This document shows, one piece after another, positions 62,095-64,000 of a stretch of DNA of 64,000 nt (within the stretch, counting starts at the first letter, position 1; each line of letters starts with the position of its first letter). A model generated the notes under the pieces. The model worked only from the letters and a program-made list of their open reading frames with translations. It made no database searches and was not told the DNA's origin. The translations under genes and the position numbers were made by a program. The DNA is taken from contig JBAYIU010000001.1 of the NCBI GenBank assembly GCA_041665465.1, positions 496,001 through 560,000 of the forward strand, given 5' to 3'. The DNA comes from JACRPH01 sp041665465. Its GTDB lineage: Archaea > Nanobdellota > Nanobdellia > Woesearchaeales > GW2011-AR9.

Positions 62095-63087
62095 CTATTC
62101 TACGATTAAAGTTCCTTCAAGTCCGCGCCAGGAGTCACAGCTACTGCACAAATATTTGTATTTCCCTGCTTTGGAAGGAGTAAACTCCACTAAGGTTATA
62201 CCAGAAACAGCAGTCTGAACCCCTAAATCAGGGATAGAGAACACAAAATCTAAATCGGTAGATTTAATAGTAAGTTTGACGTTTTCTCCCACTTTAACAT
62301 ATAAAGTGTTAGGGTCAAACATCCACTTTTTAGCTGAGATGGTCAATTCAGTACCATTAGCAGTAGTTACTGGCACAGATGTTTCTGGCTTGGAAGTATT
62401 AACTGGGTCTTGGTCCAGGACAATAACGGTATTATTGTTCATCTCAAACCCGCGTGGGAAGAAGAGCTGACCATCTTTAGTAACATAAGATTCAACAAGT
62501 TCTCCAGCCACAGATAGAGTAAAACGGTATAGAGTAGATTCTTCGCTACGATCGACTACTTCTGCTACTAAAGGAGCAGGTAAAAGATTGGTATTAACGT
62601 AATCTAACATCTTCGTTTCTGCTTCTGTCATGGTTACTTGACCGGGAACAGCTTTTGAGTATAATCCAAATCCGTTAGTAAAAATAGACACTATCACCAA
62701 TACAAATAAGATTAAGGCAAACCATTTCCATCCCGAAGACCCAGATTTAGGTTCTTCAGTAACAAAAGATTTGATTTCGGGAGCAACCGGTGAAGGAGTT
62801 GGTTCTGGTTTTGGAACTGGTTCTTTAACTTCAACCTTTACTTCTCGATGTTCTCGCATTGGTTCGACTCTGGCCGGTTTAATCTGAACTTCTTCTAAAT
62901 CTTCTTTGTGAAGAATCTCTGGTTCCTTTTTCTTAATAGGGATAGAAGTGGGTTTGCTAATCTTAGCAGCAATAGGAGAGGTTTTTTTCTCTTTCTTCTC
63001 TTCCACCTTTAAAACGGGATAATCATCATCAATGATCTCTTCCCCAAAATAAGTATCTTCCAATTCATCTATGTGTTTTTGTTCCAT
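62095..63087 (-). CDS. Membrane-anchored cupredoxin-domain protein
   Basis: Starts at Met 63087 (GAGG just upstream; a GTG at 63096 is possible). Residues 1-115 are a charged, Pro/Glu-rich cytoplasmic region, then one membrane helix (about 117-139). The C-terminal 90 residues (LTISAKKWMFDPNTLYVKVG, LTIKSTDLDFVFSIPDLG, GKYKYLCSSCDSWRGLEGTL) are a cupredoxin fold of the COX2 type. The CuA-type ligand loop C-x3-C-x3-H-x2-M is altered: Cys-x2-Cys, then Arg and Glu in place of His and Met, so copper binding is doubtful. Confidence 0.75.
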   Translation of the reverse strand: MEQKHIDELEDTYFGEEIIDDDYPVLKVEEKKEKKTSPIAAKISKPTSIPIKKKEPEILHKEDLEEVQIKPARVEPMREHREVKVEVKEPVPKPEPTPSPVAPEIKSFVTEEPKSGSSGWKWFALILFVLVIVSIFTNGFGLYSKAVPGQVTMTEAETKMLDYVNTNLLPAPLVAEVVDRSEESTLYRFTLSVAGELVESYVTKDGQLFFPRGFEMNNNTVIVLDQDPVNTSKPETSVPVTTANGTELTISAKKWMFDPNTLYVKVGENVKLTIKSTDLDFVFSIPDLGVQTAVSGITLVEFTPSKAGKYKYLCSSCDSWRGLEGTLIVE

Positions 63088-63138
63088 ACTCCTCACCTAA
63101 CCCTTATCTTCAGAATTTGGTTTATAAATATTTAGATA

Positions 63139-63158
63139 GTTGAAGAGATATACTCAAC
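63139..63158. promoter_or_regulatory. Inverted repeat upstream of the cupredoxin gene
   Basis: GTTGA and TCAAC ten bases apart, with central GATA, the same pattern as at 41111. It lies just beyond the TATA box of the cupredoxin gene (TATTTATAAA on the minus strand, about 63120-63130), in the position expected of a transcription regulator's site. Confidence 0.45.
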
Positions 63159-63222
63159 CGCAATCTTTGCGGTCTCCTAATACTAAACCGTGATAAACAT
63201 CACCTTACCCAAGGTTTAGTAT
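63157..63222. other. Structured intergenic element (two or three stem-loops)
   Basis: ACCGCAA (63157-63163)/TTGCGGT (63167-63173) is a 7-base hairpin with a 3-base loop. ATACTAAACC (63180-63189)/GGTTTAGTAT (63213-63222) is a 10-base stem that encloses a second hairpin GTGAT (63190-63194)/ATCAC (63199-63203) with loop AAAC. A 12-base palindrome TAGTATATACTA overlaps at 63217-63228. It may be a small RNA, a transcription-end structure of the methyltransferase gene, or a regulatory element of the cupredoxin gene. Strand is not decided. Confidence 0.5.
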
Positions 63223-63284
63223 ATACTAGAAAAATAGGAAGAACGAAGGAGATTGACCGTTGATCTTGAGAAAATTACTTATTT

Positions 63285-63971
63285 TTATAACTCAGAGGTA
63301 CAACGTTTAAACTCATAGTTTCTCCATTGATACCCCAGTGCGTTAGTTGTTTGCTTGATGGAAGTAAGAAATCCATTTTTAACGGCGAGCTGTTCTAATT
63401 TCTCAAAACCATCCTTCTGTAAATCTGCATGACAAAGCATTATTCTGCCCGATTTTGATAAATATACTTGTGCTTCTCTAAATAATCGCTGATGATAATT
63501 GAAATGAGGATCAAAAAGAGAATGAAATTTTAAATCGGGTTCTTCAGCTTCGACTATGGGAAGATTCGCGATAATCAAACCATATTCTTTTCTCGGAACA
63601 TTCTCAAACAGATCACTTTGCCACACGGCCACTTTATCTTCCAACCCATTTAGTTTGACATTGTGTTTAGCACATTCTACCGCTGAAGAATAAATATCAA
63701 TGGCATCAACAGCCTTTGCTCCAGCTAATGCTGCTTGAATTGCCTGTATTCCCGTTCCAGTACCGATATCCAAAACGTTCTTATTACCTATGTCTCCAAG
63801 TTGATCGTAAACGGTGTGTGTACTTTCAGAGAAAGGAGACTGCGGAGGAAAAACATACGGAAAGACGTCAATCAATATCCCTTGAAGGTTTACCCGATAT
63901 GTTCCTTCATTTGCCTTGTCTTGAATCATATTTACAAAATTTAAAGAGAGGATTGGTTTTATTGTTATCAT
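63285..63971 (-). CDS. SAM-dependent methyltransferase (class I)
   Basis: Motif I VLDIGTGTGIQAIQAALAGA and an acidic AIDIYSSAVECAKHNVKLN, followed by IIANLPIVE where HemK/RsmC-type enzymes have N-P-P-Y. 228 residues, small, similar to protein- or RNA-modifying methyltransferases (HemK/PrmA/RsmC-like). Met 63929 is an alternative start. Substrate not known. Confidence 0.78.
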   Translation of the reverse strand: MITIKPILSLNFVNMIQDKANEGTYRVNLQGILIDVFPYVFPPQSPFSESTHTVYDQLGDIGNKNVLDIGTGTGIQAIQAALAGAKAVDAIDIYSSAVECAKHNVKLNGLEDKVAVWQSDLFENVPRKEYGLIIANLPIVEAEEPDLKFHSLFDPHFNYHQRLFREAQVYLSKSGRIMLCHADLQKDGFEKLEQLAVKNGFLTSIKQTTNALGYQWRNYEFKRCTSEL

Positions 63972-64000
63972 GTAGTGATAAAGTATAAAGAGAGATATAA

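Noticed and set aside
1..64000. tRNA, rRNA, C/D-box and H/ACA RNA genes
   Set aside because: No cloverleaf with a T-loop GGTTCRA pattern, and no clear C/D or ACA box arrangement was found in the intergenic gaps; the structured element at 63157 has no such boxes.

Overview
The window is AT-rich, densely coded DNA from an archaeon. The archaeal markers are flap endonuclease FEN-1 with a C-terminal PCNA-binding motif, a Trm5-type tRNA methyltransferase, an EndA-type tRNA-splicing endonuclease, archaeal-type aspartyl-tRNA synthetase, three TrmB-like regulators, an HTH_10 (Bat-like) regulator, a tandem Lrp/AsnC protein, TATA boxes 25-30 bases before many (apparently leaderless) starts, and a class III (pilin-like) signal peptide. 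The small or split enzymes, the many lineage-specific surface proteins and the 'LDCNGY' right-handed beta-helix protein are what one sees in the DPANN/Woesearchaeota-like group; that placement is an inference. No rRNA, tRNA, CRISPR array or transposase was seen, and no gene-free stretch exceeds 300 bases.

Layout. 1-8 kb: a partial glycosyltransferase, a cold-shock protein with a long leader, and information-processing/cofactor genes (Trm5, a fused CoaD-CoaE, an HD hydrolase, a tandem Lrp, a RelE/RHH-type toxin-antitoxin pair, FEN-1). 8-24 kb: mostly uncharacterised proteins with scattered regulators (two TrmB, one HTH_10, one receiver-domain protein, one receiver-like protein), EndA, an SPFH protein with a membrane-anchored partner, and a GalT-like enzyme. 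At 13.2-13.8 kb a small convergent toxin-antitoxin-like cassette sits between two copies of the 3' end of the neighbouring gene. 24-39 kb: a trmB-trxB pair, a CysQ/IMPase-like phosphatase, and a carbon-metabolism island (split transketolase with a lipoprotein gene between its halves, Rpe, RpiB, class II aldolase, PfkB kinase, EamA transporter). This island is interrupted by an envelope block: a pilin-like protein, a 1148-residue secreted protein with a possible caspase-fold C-terminus, and an L,D-transpeptidase-like protein.

39-54 kb: nitroreductase, DJ-1/PfpI, a membrane-bound HTH regulator, a DUF4349 protein, an HEXXH zinc peptidase, AspRS, a large coiled-coil membrane protein, glutamate dehydrogenase, malic enzyme and a D-Ala-D-Ala-ligase-like ATP-grasp enzyme. 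54-64 kb: a ribbon-helix-helix regulator with its own inverted-repeat operator overlaps the start of a 2281-residue surface beta-helix protein built from two duplicated modules; a Cys-rich membrane protein, a cupredoxin-domain membrane protein and a methyltransferase follow. Together the metabolic genes suggest pentose/hexose interconversion, pyruvate/malate and glutamate metabolism in a cell that invests heavily in surface proteins. Several promoters carry clear inverted repeats, including an array of four half-sites before rpiB-rpe and a shared 20-base palindrome before two neighbouring genes.
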